Shown: positions 27,825 through 40,252, counted from the first letter of the stretch. The stretch is DNA of 64,000 nt from Flavobacteriales bacterium (GCA_002863125.1 PKEB01000019.1:1-64000), one strand, 5' to 3'. Notes: a model not told the origin generated them from the letters alone. Numbers and translations are program-made.

Positions 27825-28985
27825 TCAGCCCTGTGCCAACAGCCCACGCCCCATGTCAATCATGCGATAGACACACGAAGGCAGCGCATCCGTTTTGCGC
27901 ATGTCCTTGTCGAAGCCCGTTCGCACCACAACCAGATCCAACGCGGGAACGGATACAACGAACTGGCCGCGCAGGCCCTCCATGCAACTGAACGCCAACC
28001 CATCTTCGGTCTCGCCCAGCCAGATTTGATACCCGTAATGCTCAGCGCCACACGCATCTGTTCGGACGGGGATGGGCTGCACCATAGCCGCGACAAAATT
28101 CGAATCCAGCAACTGGGTACCACTCCAATCTCCATAGTGATTGATCAGTTTTCCAAACCGGGCAAAGTCCCGCGCCGTCGCATAGTACATGGCAAAACAC
28201 CGCTCGATGCCTCCGGCCTCATCAGGCGCGTCCAACCCCCAAAACGCGTCATCTTGAGCGCCCATGGGCTGCCACAGATCCCGCTCCACCCATTCGCTCA
28301 GCGTGCCACGGCCCAAGTTGGCCACCAATTCGCCCAACAGCATCGTGTTACCGCCCTGGTAATGCCACTCACTTCCGTGTTCATCGGGAACCTCATACTG
28401 CTCGAGCAAGGCCTGCATGTTGTCGCGGTAGTATGCCTTGGCCATGAAACCGAACGGGTTGTTGTAATCCTCACCAAAGGGTATGTGGGTGCGCATTTGC
28501 AGGACTTCCTCCACGGTCAATCCTTTTCCAGCTTCACCGGCGAGGCGAGGGATGTATTCGCCAATCTCATCCTCTACGTCCACCAACCCCTCTTGAACAG
28601 CCAATCCAACGACCATGGCCACGATGCTTTTGCACGCTGAAAAAGAATTGGAAACAGTGTGCTCGTCGAAGCCTTGCCAGTAGCGCTCAAACCGCAATGT
28701 ATCGGCTTGCAAAACGAGAAAGGCAGCCGACATGTACTCCTCATGCCATGCCGCATCTTCGGCACTGAATGCTGCGTTCCAAACGGGTTGGTAAATCCAA
28801 GGCGACGGGTTCTCTGCCGCAGCAATCGTCCGCAAATCCCGGAATTCGATGTCATCGATGTTCGAGTTCTTCCACCCGCGGAAATAAGTCTCTTGCATCC
28901 CGGCAACAATGTACCCGTGGCCCGAGACGTACAGGCCAATCACCAGCAACGCCAGCGTCGACACTAGCACCTTAATCGCTTTCAT
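27825..28985 (-). CDS. Serine hydrolase of the beta-lactamase/class C fold
   Basis: A 386-residue protein with an N-terminal membrane anchor or signal (about 5-22). The active-site SxxK is Ser116-Ala-Cys-Lys119 in VSNSFSACKS. A Tyr/Asn motif is likely at YQGGN (WHYQGGNTMLLGELVA), and the third motif is not clear. Such proteins include esterases, D-aminopeptidases and penicillin-binding-like enzymes. Nothing here shows antibiotic resistance. The mature domain should lie in the periplasm. It stands between the response regulator and lipB on the same strand, with gaps of 93 and 41 bp. Confidence 0.88.
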   Translation of the reverse strand: MKAIKVLVSTLALLVIGLYVSGHGYIVAGMQETYFRGWKNSNIDDIEFRDLRTIAAAENPSPWIYQPVWNAAFSAEDAAWHEEYMSAAFLVLQADTLRFERYWQGFDEHTVSNSFSACKSIVAMVVGLAVQEGLVDVEDEIGEYIPRLAGEAGKGLTVEEVLQMRTHIPFGEDYNNPFGFMAKAYYRDNMQALLEQYEVPDEHGSEWHYQGGNTMLLGELVANLGRGTLSEWVERDLWQPMGAQDDAFWGLDAPDEAGGIERCFAMYYATARDFARFGKLINHYGDWSGTQLLDSNFVAAMVQPIPVRTDACGAEHYGYQIWLGETEDGLAFSCMEGLRGQFVVSVPALDLVVVRTGFDKDMRKTDALPSCVYRMIDMGRGLLAQG

Positions 28986-29026
28986 GAGGCATTCATTTGC
29001 ACGAAGTTCTGCAATTCACGGCCATT

Positions 29027-29764
29027 TCAATCCACACAGACCAACTTCCACCCGAAAATATCCGTCAAGTGGCGAAGCATGTGCGCCTGCACCTCCGCTT
29101 CATCAATGGATCGGCCGCATTCCCGGGCGAGGGAGGTGACCCCTCGGTCGCCAATGCCGCAGGGCACAATCAAGTCGAAGAAATCCAAGTCCGTATTGAG
29201 GTTGAAAGCGAAGCCGTGCATGGTCACCCACCGCGAGCATTTGACGCCGAGGGCGGCGATTTTGCGCGCACCCAGGCCCTTGTCCGCATCCACCCATACG
29301 CCCGTCAGTCCCTCAATGCGTTCAGCCTCAACCCCGTACTCCCCGCAGGTTCGGATGATGGCCTCTTCCAGGCAGCGCATGTACTTACTGATGTCCGTGA
29401 AAAACTGTTCCAAATCGAGGATGGGGTAGCCCACCAATTGGCCCGGACCGTGGTACGTGATGTCACCGCCGCGGTTGATGGGGTAGTACGACACCCCCAG
29501 TTCGTTGAGCCGTTCGGGCGAAGCGACCACATGTTCCTCGTGGCCCGATTTCCCCAAGGTGAGGACGTGGGGGTGTTCTACGAAAAAGAGGTGGTTCTCT
29601 GGAAGATCCAAGGCCGGGTCGGCGCTGCGATCGGTGCCTTCGAGCCCCGCTTTTCGCCGCGCAATTTTCAAATCCACCGCTGCCTTCAACAGCGCTTCCT
29701 GCTGCCGCCACACAGGCTCGTAGGCTTGGTGACCGAGTTTGTGAAAATGAACCTGCGGCTGCAC
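29027..29764 (-). CDS. lipB: Octanoyltransferase LipB
   Basis: A 245-residue enzyme that moves octanoate from acyl-carrier protein to lipoyl domains of 2-oxoacid dehydrogenases, the first step of lipoate synthesis. Conserved blocks are [19 protein letters not shown], Lys168 in [11 protein letters not shown] and the catalytic Cys202 in [13 protein letters not shown]. It begins with GTG at 29764, 2 bp after the stop of the isomerase gene, so the two are probably coupled. The position beside a sugar isomerase is not functionally obvious. Confidence 0.96.
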   Translation of the reverse strand: MQPQVHFHKLGHQAYEPVWRQQEALLKAAVDLKIARRKAGLEGTDRSADPALDLPENHLFFVEHPHVLTLGKSGHEEHVVASPERLNELGVSYYPINRGGDITYHGPGQLVGYPILDLEQFFTDISKYMRCLEEAIIRTCGEYGVEAERIEGLTGVWVDADKGLGARKIAALGVKCSRWVTMHGFAFNLNTDLDFFDLIVPCGIGDRGVTSLARECGRSIDEAEVQAHMLRHLTDIFGWKLVCVD

Positions 29765-29766
29765 GG

Positions 29767-30762
29767 TCAGGGAATTTGCGCCAGCGCGTTTTTCAGGTGA
29801 TCGATGTTCTTGATATCCACCGGATCCACCCCTGCACGCTCAGCGAGAAGCAGGCTTAGCCAATCGCCCACGTGCACCAGGTCAAAAAACCGCAATACGG
29901 CATCTCCACCATCTCCTTCCACAACCACAACATCGGCTCCTTGCTGCTGGAAAATTTCCATGCACACCTCCATACGGATGCGGGTGCGTTTGTGGTCCTC
30001 CGGCGTTTGAATCATCAGCACCACGTGGCCTTCATCGGCTGTTTCCCACCCCACCAATTCGTTGTGATTCATCTCGGGAAAAACGTGATGAGAACACAGC
30101 AACTTCGCGTTTTCGTTGAGCTGCTGCCGCCAGCGTATAGCCAGTCCTTCTTGCGCCGCATCGCTGTACAGCAACACCTGTTTGCCTTCCACCAAATCAG
30201 CAAGCGCTTCCGCCCGTTCAATGCAATTGGCTTGGTTCGCTGTGAGGTGATCCGCCGCGGATCCGAAAGCTCCGTAGATGGCCTCCGGCGCCAAGCCCGC
30301 TGCGTGCAAAACGTGCATAACCGAGGTAAAGGCAAAACCAAACTGGGAACGCGGTGGCTCCCCTCCGGGGATGCGAACCGATGGCCATCCGTGTGCGTCG
30401 CACAGCACGCCCAATTTTCCGCCGGATGTGATGGCCACGACCCGCGCGCCCGCTTTCACAGCAGCGTCCAGCGCCGCCAAGGTCTCCTCGGTATTGCCAG
30501 AATAACTGCAGGCCACCACCAATGTCGCGTTGCCAGTCCACGCCGGAACGGTGTAATCGTTGTTGGCAATGATGGGCACAGGGCTTGTGTCCGACAGCAT
30601 TTTAGAGGCGATCGCTCCGCTGATTCCGCTTCCCCCCATGCCTAAAATCAATGCATTTGCAGGCGTCCAGCCATTGAAATCAATGGGGCTGCTCTGGGCG
30701 ATTCCCCACGCATGCTTGAGTTGTGCGGGAAAGGCCTGAATCAGGCTGCGCATCTTCTCCAT
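29767..30762 (-). CDS. Bifunctional phosphoglucose/phosphomannose isomerase-like SIS protein
   Basis: A 331-residue sugar-isomerase (SIS) protein. The first SIS half has GMGGSGISG (41-49) and SYSGNTEET (86-94). The second half contains [17 protein letters not shown], the active-site Glu/His region of the PGI/PMI family. Related enzymes interconvert fructose-6-P with glucose-6-P or mannose-6-P. The start is ATG at 30762, 7 bases after the TonB receptor stop; the longer frame runs into that gene. It is followed by lipB after 4 bases. A supply of mannose-type sugars for surface glycans is possible. Confidence 0.88.
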   Translation of the reverse strand: MEKMRSLIQAFPAQLKHAWGIAQSSPIDFNGWTPANALILGMGGSGISGAIASKMLSDTSPVPIIANNDYTVPAWTGNATLVVACSYSGNTEETLAALDAAVKAGARVVAITSGGKLGVLCDAHGWPSVRIPGGEPPRSQFGFAFTSVMHVLHAAGLAPEAIYGAFGSAADHLTANQANCIERAEALADLVEGKQVLLYSDAAQEGLAIRWRQQLNENAKLLCSHHVFPEMNHNELVGWETADEGHVVLMIQTPEDHKRTRIRMEVCMEIFQQQGADVVVVEGDGGDAVLRFFDLVHVGDWLSLLLAERAGVDPVDIKNIDHLKNALAQIP

Positions 30763-30769
30763 GTTGTTG

Positions 30770-32800
30770 TTATTCTTTCCACTCAAAGGTAAGGCCAAAG
30801 CGCACCATGCGTCCGGGTTGCAGGACGCCGCCGCGGTCGGCATACTGCACGTCGAAGGCGTTGTCCAAACGCACGCTTCCGCGCCAAGCCAAGCGGGCAC
30901 CATCGTTGCCATTGAAAGACACCTCGGCGCCCCACAGCTGGAGCAATTTCGCGTCTTCCCACTGCATGGCTACGCCGTTGCGCTCTTGCATGCTGCCTCG
31001 AATGGTGAACGCCAATGGACTGCCCCCTTCAAGGCGAACCACCGCATCGTACTTCGTTCGGACAAAGTCCAAGACGTAATTCGACGTGAAGCCTGCCGAA
31101 GCGCGGTCCGCATCCATCCACGTGGCTGACACCCGCGCCATGGTAACCCGGGGCGCATCAGACGTGGCTGCCGTGTACTGCACCGTGAGGTCACCACCTT
31201 GGAATTCAATTTCAGAAAGGTTGGCCGCTTCAAACACCGCGCTGCCGTCGTAGCGCACCCAATCAATCAGGTTGGTGCCCTGGCGGTAAAAACGCGTGGC
31301 CTCGACGATCAAGTTTGAGGCTTCTGTCGGCTGCATCACCATGCGGAAACCGGCCTCGGCTTGGTTGGCATACTCGGATTGCAGCGAATCACTTCCAATC
31401 GCCCCGCCAATGTTGTAGTAAAGGTCCGTGAAGGACGGATGGCGGACCGATCGTCCGGCAGAAGCGAACAGGCGCGCATGCGTTCCCAATTTGCGCACCA
31501 CCTGCGCAGCGGGAAGAAAGGAGTTGCCAAAACGTGAGTGGGCGTTGAGACCGGCCGTGGCCGTGGCCAGCCACTTGTCCGTTGACCACTTGGCGGAAGC
31601 GTAGGCATCGAGGTTTTGGCGCGCTTCGCCCAGGGTATAAGGACTGTCTTCTGTGATGCCCTCCAGCGGTTGACCCAACCGGTTGGACTCGATGGATTCC
31701 GTGCGAACGTCTGCTGCTGCTGAAAGGGTCCAGTCTCCGGATTTCCATTGTGCGAGGCCGTTTGCGGCACTCACCAACGACCGGTGCTGATTGGCTCCCG
31801 CATACCAGGACAGCCCCGGCGCGTAGAGGCCTGCCGTATCCGGCGAACTCATGATGGGCAACAACGCCACATAAAACCCGTCATCCGTCAATTCGTACCA
31901 ACCCGTCCCTTCCCGGTAAAGCTCGAACCGGTCTTGGTGGAACCGACCGTGCACCCCGCCGCTGAAACGCCAGTTGTTACGTTCCGTGTTCCAGGTGATT
32001 TGCGCCACCGCGGCACCCGTCTCCTCGTACTGATTCGGGTAAACGGAGGTGTAGAAATTCTGTGCGCCAAAGGCCTTGGTTTCACCGGCCAACAAACCCT
32101 TGAACCGGTGTGCACCCGCGGACCACGACCATCCGTACATCAAGCGTTGGATGGTGGCATCGGCATTGGAAATGTGGCCCGAAGTGGTGGCGCGGCTGAT
32201 GCTCAATCCGTGGCTCACGTTGCCGGTGTTCCAATCCACGTGTGCGCGAACGCGCTGCCAATCGAAGCTGCCCAGTTCAGCGGTAAAGCTCGCGCGGTTG
32301 GCGCTCGAACCGGTATTGGTTTCCAAGTTGATGGCGCCTGAAAATGCCCCAACTCCTGCCCACGGTCCAGCACCCGACTTCACGACTTCTACGTGGCCTA
32401 GGTCTTCAGGGTCAATGGGTATGTTCATGAGGTGGTGGCCTGTATGCGGCGCACTCCAGCGCATGCCGTCTACGCGCAACGCCACTTGCTCGTACGAACC
32501 GCCGCGGATGCTGATGTCGGTTTGAATACCCCAGGCGCCGCGGGTCTGGACATCGACTCCAGGAATGAACTCCAGCGCTTCAGTAATCGAAGCGGAGGAC
32601 TGCCATTCGGCCGGCTGGAGCACCGTCAAAGACTTCGGCGCGTCCGTCAAGTTTTCGGTTTCAAAATCCACCCCAATGACAGCGGCCTCATCCAAGGCTA
32701 CAACCACATTCGTGGTGTCTGAGTACCCCCCAGCGTAGACCGCCCATGTCAGGGCAAGTGCCGGAACGAGCAGTGCCCGTTTTGCATTGTTCAATCTCAT
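30770..32800 (-). CDS. TonB-dependent outer-membrane receptor
   Basis: A 676-residue receptor. A signal peptide (about 1-23) is followed by a short segment and a plug domain (about 52-165) with SITEALEFIPGVDVQTRGAW and SIRGGSYEQVALRVDG, then a 22-strand-type barrel to the C-terminus (GLTFEWKE). The substrate is unknown; cobalamin, heme, siderophore or glycan are all possible. No cobalamin riboswitch is recognisable in the 68-bp upstream gap. No SusD-like partner is adjacent, which argues against a polysaccharide-use locus. ATG at 32800 is chosen for the signal peptide. The isomerase and lipB genes follow closely and may share its promoter. Confidence 0.9.
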   Translation of the reverse strand: MRLNNAKRALLVPALALTWAVYAGGYSDTTNVVVALDEAAVIGVDFETENLTDAPKSLTVLQPAEWQSSASITEALEFIPGVDVQTRGAWGIQTDISIRGGSYEQVALRVDGMRWSAPHTGHHLMNIPIDPEDLGHVEVVKSGAGPWAGVGAFSGAINLETNTGSSANRASFTAELGSFDWQRVRAHVDWNTGNVSHGLSISRATTSGHISNADATIQRLMYGWSWSAGAHRFKGLLAGETKAFGAQNFYTSVYPNQYEETGAAVAQITWNTERNNWRFSGGVHGRFHQDRFELYREGTGWYELTDDGFYVALLPIMSSPDTAGLYAPGLSWYAGANQHRSLVSAANGLAQWKSGDWTLSAAADVRTESIESNRLGQPLEGITEDSPYTLGEARQNLDAYASAKWSTDKWLATATAGLNAHSRFGNSFLPAAQVVRKLGTHARLFASAGRSVRHPSFTDLYYNIGGAIGSDSLQSEYANQAEAGFRMVMQPTEASNLIVEATRFYRQGTNLIDWVRYDGSAVFEAANLSEIEFQGGDLTVQYTAATSDAPRVTMARVSATWMDADRASAGFTSNYVLDFVRTKYDAVVRLEGGSPLAFTIRGSMQERNGVAMQWEDAKLLQLWGAEVSFNGNDGARLAWRGSVRLDNAFDVQYADRGGVLQPGRMVRFGLTFEWKE

Positions 32801-32826
32801 TGCAGTTGTCAATCGTTTATTCCGCG

Positions 32827-32834
32827 CAAAGCTA
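32827..32834 (-). promoter_or_regulatory. -7 box of the TonB receptor operon
   Basis: TAGCTTTG on the minus strand matches TAnnTTTG exactly and lies 26 bases before the ATG at 32800. Confidence 0.5.
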
Positions 32835-32856
32835 CAGCGCCTAGACGACATCGAAT

Positions 32857-32864
32857 TACCTTTG
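32857..32864 (+). promoter_or_regulatory. -7 box of lysS, leaderless spacing
   Basis: TACCTTTG matches TAnnTTTG exactly and ends 4 bases before the lysS ATG, predicting a start site at or next to the A of ATG. The divergent TonB-receptor box lies 22 bases away. Confidence 0.5.
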
Positions 32865-32868
32865 CGCC

Positions 32869-34581
<1,713 letters not shown>

Positions 34582-34586
34582 TTCCC

Positions 34587-34898
34587 ATGCCAGCGTCCTT
34601 CACCAAATCCACAGTCGTCTCCGTCCTCAAAACGGTCCACGACCCTGAAATCCCAGTTGACATCTACGAACTGGGATTGATCTACGAGGTGGTCATCAAG
34701 GACGACGGATTCGTTCACATCGAGATGACGTTGACATCCCCCAATTGCCCCGTGGCGGAAAGCCTCCCGGCCGAAGTGGAAGAAAAAGTCGCCGGCATTG
34801 AAGGCGCCTCGGGCGCCAAGGTCAACATCGTGTTTGATCCACCGTGGACGCAGGACATGATGAGCGAAGAAGCGAAACTCGAACTTGGATTCCTGTGA
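34587..34898 (+). CDS. DUF59/MIP18-family iron-sulfur assembly protein (SufT/YitW-like)
   Basis: A 103-residue protein of the DUF59 family, with VLKTVHDPEIPVDIYELGLI at the N-terminus, one Cys in LTSPNCPVAESLP and the C-terminal VFDPPWTQDMMSEEAK. Homologues help mature Fe-S proteins and in many Bacteroidota sit inside the suf operon. Here the gene is 23 kb from suf, between lysS and dxr. ATG at 34587 is preferred; the upstream frame overlaps lysS. The stop overlaps the dxr GTG by 4 bases (GTGA). Later isoprenoid enzymes IspG and IspH are Fe-S proteins, so the dxr pairing may make sense, but that is inference. Confidence 0.9.
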   Translation: MPASFTKSTVVSVLKTVHDPEIPVDIYELGLIYEVVIKDDGFVHIEMTLTSPNCPVAESLPAEVEEKVAGIEGASGAKVNIVFDPPWTQDMMSEEAKLELGFL

Positions 34899-36064
34899 GC
34901 AGCGAAGCAGCCCCCACCCGCGGCGTTGCCATACTGGGCAGCACCGGTTCCATCGGCACGCAAGCGCTCGACGTCATCCGGGAGCAACGCGACCGATTGC
35001 ACGTGGAAGTGCTCACCGCGCACCGCAATGCGGACCTGCTCATCAAACATGCATTGGAATTTGAGCCCAACACCGTTGTCATCGGTGACACCGACCGATT
35101 GGGAGAAGTGAAAGACGCGTTGTGGGACCACGGCATCAAGGTCTACGGCGGTGCCGAGGCCCTCGAACAAGTCGTCGAGATGGAAGGAATTTCGGTCGTC
35201 CTGACCGCCCTCGTCGGTGCGGCTGGATTGCGACCCACTTTACGCGCGATCCGCGCCGAAAAGACCATCGCACTGGCCAATAAGGAGACGCTCGTCGTCG
35301 CCGGCGCCTTAGTGATGAAAGAAGCTTTGGCCGCTGGGGTCGATATCCATCCCGTGGATTCCGAACACAGCGCCATCTACCAATGCCTCGCCGGTGAAGT
35401 CCTCAACCCCATCGAGAAAGTCATTCTCACAGCCTCAGGAGGGCCATTCCGCGGGAAGAGCCGAGAAGAGCTCCTGAGCGTCACGAAGGCACAAGCGCTG
35501 AAGCATCCCAACTGGGACATGGGTGCCAAAATCACCATCGACAGCGCGTCCATGATGAACAAAGGCCTTGAGGTCATCGAAGCCAAGTGGCTGTTCGATG
35601 TGCGCATGGACCAAATCGAGGTCGTGGTGCACCCGCAGAGCATCGTACACAGCTGCGTGCAATTCGAAGATGGGTCCATCAAAGCGCAGCTGGGGTTGCC
35701 CGATATGAAGTTGCCCCTCCAGTACGCATTGGGCTACCCGCAACGCCTCAAAAACACCTTCGAGCGGTTCAGCTTCTTCGACTACCCGCAATTCACGTTC
35801 GAAAAGCCCGATCTCGATGCCTTCCGCAACTTGCAGCTCGCATTTGACGCTGGCAACAAGGGGGGCAACGCACCGGCCGTCCTGAACGCCGCCAATGAAG
35901 TGGCTGTAGAGCGCTTCCTAAAGGATGAATTGACCTTTACGGGGATGACCGAGGCCATCGAGCATGCGCTGGGTCATGTGAGCTGGGAAGGGCAACCGGG
36001 GCTGGAAGCCCTCATCGCTGCCGACGCAGAAGCCCGGGCCAAAGCCCGAGAATTCAACGCTTAA
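34895..36064 (+). CDS. dxr: 1-deoxy-D-xylulose-5-phosphate reductoisomerase
   Basis: A 389-residue NADPH enzyme of the MEP isoprenoid pathway. The nucleotide-binding ILGSTGSIGTQALDVI lies at the N-terminus, and the metal/substrate residues fall in HPVDSEHSAIYQCL and the later TIDSASMMNKGLEVIEA. It starts with GTG at 34895 inside the DUF59 stop; the open frame upstream is shadow. Its TAA stop interlocks with the convergent frr stop in a shared TTAA. Confidence 0.97.
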   Translation: MSSEAAPTRGVAILGSTGSIGTQALDVIREQRDRLHVEVLTAHRNADLLIKHALEFEPNTVVIGDTDRLGEVKDALWDHGIKVYGGAEALEQVVEMEGISVVLTALVGAAGLRPTLRAIRAEKTIALANKETLVVAGALVMKEALAAGVDIHPVDSEHSAIYQCLAGEVLNPIEKVILTASGGPFRGKSREELLSVTKAQALKHPNWDMGAKITIDSASMMNKGLEVIEAKWLFDVRMDQIEVVVHPQSIVHSCVQFEDGSIKAQLGLPDMKLPLQYALGYPQRLKNTFERFSFFDYPQFTFEKPDLDAFRNLQLAFDAGNKGGNAPAVLNAANEVAVERFLKDELTFTGMTEAIEHALGHVSWEGQPGLEALIAADAEARAKAREFNA

Positions 36065-36624
36065 ACAGTCATGATGTCCGACTCCTTCTTCGCGAGGATG
36101 TCGTCGATTCGCTTGACGTAGCTGTCCGTCAATTTTTGCACTTCGGCTTCGCCGTCTTTGGCGAGGTCTTCGCTCAGGCCGTCGGCCTTAGCCGCCTTGA
36201 TGAAGTCGTTGGCGTCTTTGCGGGCGTTGCGCACCGATATACGGGCGTGCTCGCCTTCTGCACGGGCGCGCTTGGTGAGATCCTTGCGGCGCTCCTCGGT
36301 GAGCGGGGGAATGTTGATCAAAATCGACTCCCCGTTGTTCATCGGGTTCAATCCGAGGTTGGCGTTAATGATGGCCGTGGCGATGGGGTCGAGCATGGCC
36401 TTCTCCCAGGCTTGAACGGTCAGGGTACGGGCGTCGGACGTGTTGATGTTGGAAACCTGGGTCAGCGGGGTCATGGATCCGTAGTACTCCACCATTACGC
36501 TGTCCAGCATGGCCGGGTGCGCCTTGCCTGCGCGAATCTTGGTCAGCTCTGTTTCCATGTGGCCAATGGCCTTGTCCATGGCTCCGCGCGCCGACTCCAG
36601 CGCCATTTGAATTTCCTCCGTCAT
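36061..36624 (-). CDS. frr: Ribosome-recycling factor
   Basis: A 187-residue factor that splits the post-termination ribosome with EF-G. Typical segments are ELTKIRAGKAHPAMLDSVMV near the N-terminus and IPPLTEERRKDLTKRARAEG in the middle. ATG at 36624 gives the standard length and follows pyrH by 7 bases. The order pyrH-frr is widely conserved. Confidence 0.97.
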   Translation of the reverse strand: MTEEIQMALESARGAMDKAIGHMETELTKIRAGKAHPAMLDSVMVEYYGSMTPLTQVSNINTSDARTLTVQAWEKAMLDPIATAIINANLGLNPMNNGESILINIPPLTEERRKDLTKRARAEGEHARISVRNARKDANDFIKAAKADGLSEDLAKDGEAEVQKLTDSYVKRIDDILAKKESDIMTV

Positions 36625-36631
36625 ATCCGTG

Positions 36632-38255
<1,624 letters not shown>

Positions 38256-38287
38256 CTCTATCTGTGTTTGTCAGCTAATGTTCCGAC

Positions 38288-39172
38288 TTATTTCTCCTCA
38301 GCGGCAGGTGCTTCTCCTTCTTCGCTGGCTGGAGCTTCTGGCGCTGGCGCCGCTTCTTCAGCTGGTGCTTCCGCTGCAGGAGCTTCTGCTGCAGGAGCCT
38401 CCTCGGCGGGGGCTGCTGCTTCTGCAGGAGCTTTCTCCTTGCTCTTCTTGGCAGCCGCCTGAGCTTCCGCCTGGTCCTTATCGGCCTTGCGCTCCTGCAA
38501 TCCTTCGGCTACTGCTTGCGCCAACACGTCCATGACGAGGGCGATGGAACGTCCCGCATCGTCGTTCGATGGGATGGGGAAGTCCACTGGGCGTGGATCG
38601 GAATTGGTGTCCACCATAGCGAACACGGGGATGCCCAACTTCTTGGCTTCGGCCAAGGCGATGTGCTCCTTCATCACGTCCACGATGAAAATAGCCGCTG
38701 GGATACGGGTCAAGTCGGAGATTGAACCGAGGTTCTTTTCGAGCTTGGCGCGCTGACGGCTGACCTGCAAACGCTCACGCTTTGACAGGGTGTTCAACGT
38801 ACCGTCCTGCTCCATCTTATCGATTTGGGACATCTTGCGGACCGCTTTACGGATGGTCGCGAAGTTGGTCAACATCCCTCCAGACCAACGCTCCGTTACG
38901 TATGGCATGCCGATGGCAGCCACGCGCTCAGCGACGATGGACTTGGCTTGTTTCTTGGTCGCCACGAAGAGGATTTTCTTTCCGCTCTTGGCGATTTGCT
39001 TCATCGCTGACGCCGCTTCGTCCAGCTTGACGCCGGTCTTGTGAAGGTCGATGATGTGGATGCCTTTCTTCTCGGTGAAGATGTAGGGCGCCATGTGGGG
39101 GTTCCACTTGCGCTTGAGGTGGCCGAAGTGAACTCCGGCTTGGAGCATTTGCTCGAAGGTTACTTTTTCCAT
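38288..39172 (-). CDS. rpsB: 30S ribosomal protein S2 with a long Ala/Glu/Pro tail
   Basis: A 294-residue S2. The core (about 1-225) is ordinary, with MLQAGVHFGHLKRKWNPHMA, HIIDLHKTGVKL and the region AIFIVDVMKEHIALAEAKKL. Residues about 226-294 form a low-complexity tail rich in Ala, Glu and Pro after a Lys-rich stretch (KKSKEKAPAEAA). The DNA under the tail is made of imperfect 15-18 bp repeats, so its length may vary between strains. Tails of this kind are seen in some Bacteroidota S2 proteins. It is in the rplM-rpsI-rpsB-tsf operon. Confidence 0.97.
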   Translation of the reverse strand: MEKVTFEQMLQAGVHFGHLKRKWNPHMAPYIFTEKKGIHIIDLHKTGVKLDEAASAMKQIAKSGKKILFVATKKQAKSIVAERVAAIGMPYVTERWSGGMLTNFATIRKAVRKMSQIDKMEQDGTLNTLSKRERLQVSRQRAKLEKNLGSISDLTRIPAAIFIVDVMKEHIALAEAKKLGIPVFAMVDTNSDPRPVDFPIPSNDDAGRSIALVMDVLAQAVAEGLQERKADKDQAEAQAAAKKSKEKAPAEAAAPAEEAPAAEAPAAEAPAEEAAPAPEAPASEEGEAPAAEEK

Positions 39173-39195
39173 GTGTTTACGTTCCTGGTTTAAGC

Positions 39196-39237
39196 AACTC
39201 GCGGGTAGCCATTCGAAGTGAACGAGTCCAGCGAGTT
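39196..39237 (-). promoter_or_regulatory. Possible structured leader between rpsI and rpsB
   Basis: In the 116-bp gap before rpsB, arms AACTCGC (39231-39237) and GCGAGTT (39196-39202) enclose about 28 bases. S2 leaders that autoregulate are known in other bacteria; no match to a known model can be judged by eye. Confidence 0.3.
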
Positions 39238-39288
39238 TGGATGCTAAACAGTATGTTGATTAAATAAATTCTGAAGGGAATCCAGCCA

Positions 39289-39675
39289 TTAACGCTTAGA
39301 GAACTGAGTCTTCTTACGCGCTTTCTTCTGACCGTACTTCTTGCGCTCCACCATACGAGGATCGCGGGTGGTCAAACCGACCTGCTTCAACGTGGGCTTC
39401 CACTCGGGGTTGACCTCGATGAGTGCTTTGGAGATGGCCAATCGCACCGCCTCCGCTTGACCGGTGATGCCGCCGCCGTCAACGTTCACTTGAACGTCGT
39501 ACTGGCCAGCAGTCTCTGTCAACATAAAGGGCTGGTTGATTTTGTATTGCAACACAGATGTGGTGAAATAGTCGCTAGCGTCCTTCTTGTTGATGGTGAC
39601 GCTGCCCTTTCCAGGCTTCATATAGAGACGCGCTACTGCGGTCTTACGTCGGCCAGATGTATTGATTACTTCCAT
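39289..39675 (-). CDS. rpsI: 30S ribosomal protein S9
   Basis: A 128-residue protein of the small-subunit head whose C-terminal tail reaches the P-site tRNA. It starts with SGRRKTAVARLYMKPGKGSV and ends in the basic tail KKARKKTQFSKR with the usual final Lys-Arg. It follows rplM after 23 bp, the conserved L13-S9 pair. Confidence 0.98.
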   Translation of the reverse strand: MEVINTSGRRKTAVARLYMKPGKGSVTINKKDASDYFTTSVLQYKINQPFMLTETAGQYDVQVNVDGGGITGQAEAVRLAISKALIEVNPEWKPTLKQVGLTTRDPRMVERKKYGQKKARKKTQFSKR

Positions 39676-39698
39676 GCGGTGTGATGATCAAGCTTGAA

Positions 39699-40145
39699 TC
39701 AAGCGAATTTGATTTGCTCAGGCTGCTGAGCTTCGTGTTTGTGGTCAGGACCTACATATACATGCAGGTTGCGGAACATTTCGCGTCCCAGTGAATTCTT
39801 GGGGAGCATGCCGCGTACTGCATCTTCCACCAAGGCAAATGGCTTGCGCTTTAACTGCTCCTTGGCAGTGCGTGTGCGCTGACCTCCGGGGTAGCCCGTG
39901 TAACGGATGTACTCCTTCTGGTCCCACTTGTTTCCAGTCAAAACCACCTTCTCTGCATTGACAACGATTACGTAGTCACCGCAGTCTGCGTGTGGGGTGA
40001 AACTTGGCTTGTGCTTGCCGCGTAGGCGCTTGGCAACTTCAGACGCCAAACGGCCCAAGGTTTGGCCCTCAGCATCGACGAGCAACCACTTCTTATCAGC
40101 GTTCTCCTTGTTGATGGAGACGGTTTTGTAGCTCAAAGTATCCAC
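39699..40145 (-). CDS. rplM: 50S ribosomal protein L13
   Basis: A 148-residue large-subunit protein with the conserved [40 protein letters not shown] and [20 protein letters not shown]. The start is GTG at 40145 (MDTLSYKT). It heads the operon rplM-rpsI-rpsB-tsf and has a perfect promoter box and a small hairpin in its leader. Confidence 0.98.
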   Translation of the reverse strand: MDTLSYKTVSINKENADKKWLLVDAEGQTLGRLASEVAKRLRGKHKPSFTPHADCGDYVIVVNAEKVVLTGNKWDQKEYIRYTGYPGGQRTRTAKEQLKRKPFALVEDAVRGMLPKNSLGREMFRNLHVYVGPDHKHEAQQPEQIKFA

Positions 40146-40173
40146 AGCTCAGTGTTTTGAATGTTCAAATTCT

Positions 40174-40198
40174 CCCCAAAATTGGGGGTGCAAAGATA
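40174..40198 (-). promoter_or_regulatory. Promoter and leader hairpin of the rplM operon
   Basis: TATCTTTG (40191-40198, minus strand) matches TAnnTTTG exactly; a TTG about 20 bases upstream may be the -33 element. Right after it lies CCCCAATTTTGGGG (40174-40187), able to form a 6-bp stem at the very 5' end of the mRNA. The hairpin may stabilise the transcript or bind L13. Confidence 0.5.
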
Positions 40199-40252
40199 GC
40201 AAACGGATGTTTACAACCCAAGCCATCTTGTGGACAAAAATTCGGGAATCGG

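Noticed and set aside
27825-28985. Antibiotic-resistance beta-lactamase
   Set aside because: It has the SxxK motif and fold only; such serine hydrolases are mostly esterases or peptidases.
32801-32868. Cobalamin riboswitch before the TonB receptor
   Set aside because: The gap is only 68 bp and is filled by two divergent promoter boxes; no conserved B12-box is visible.
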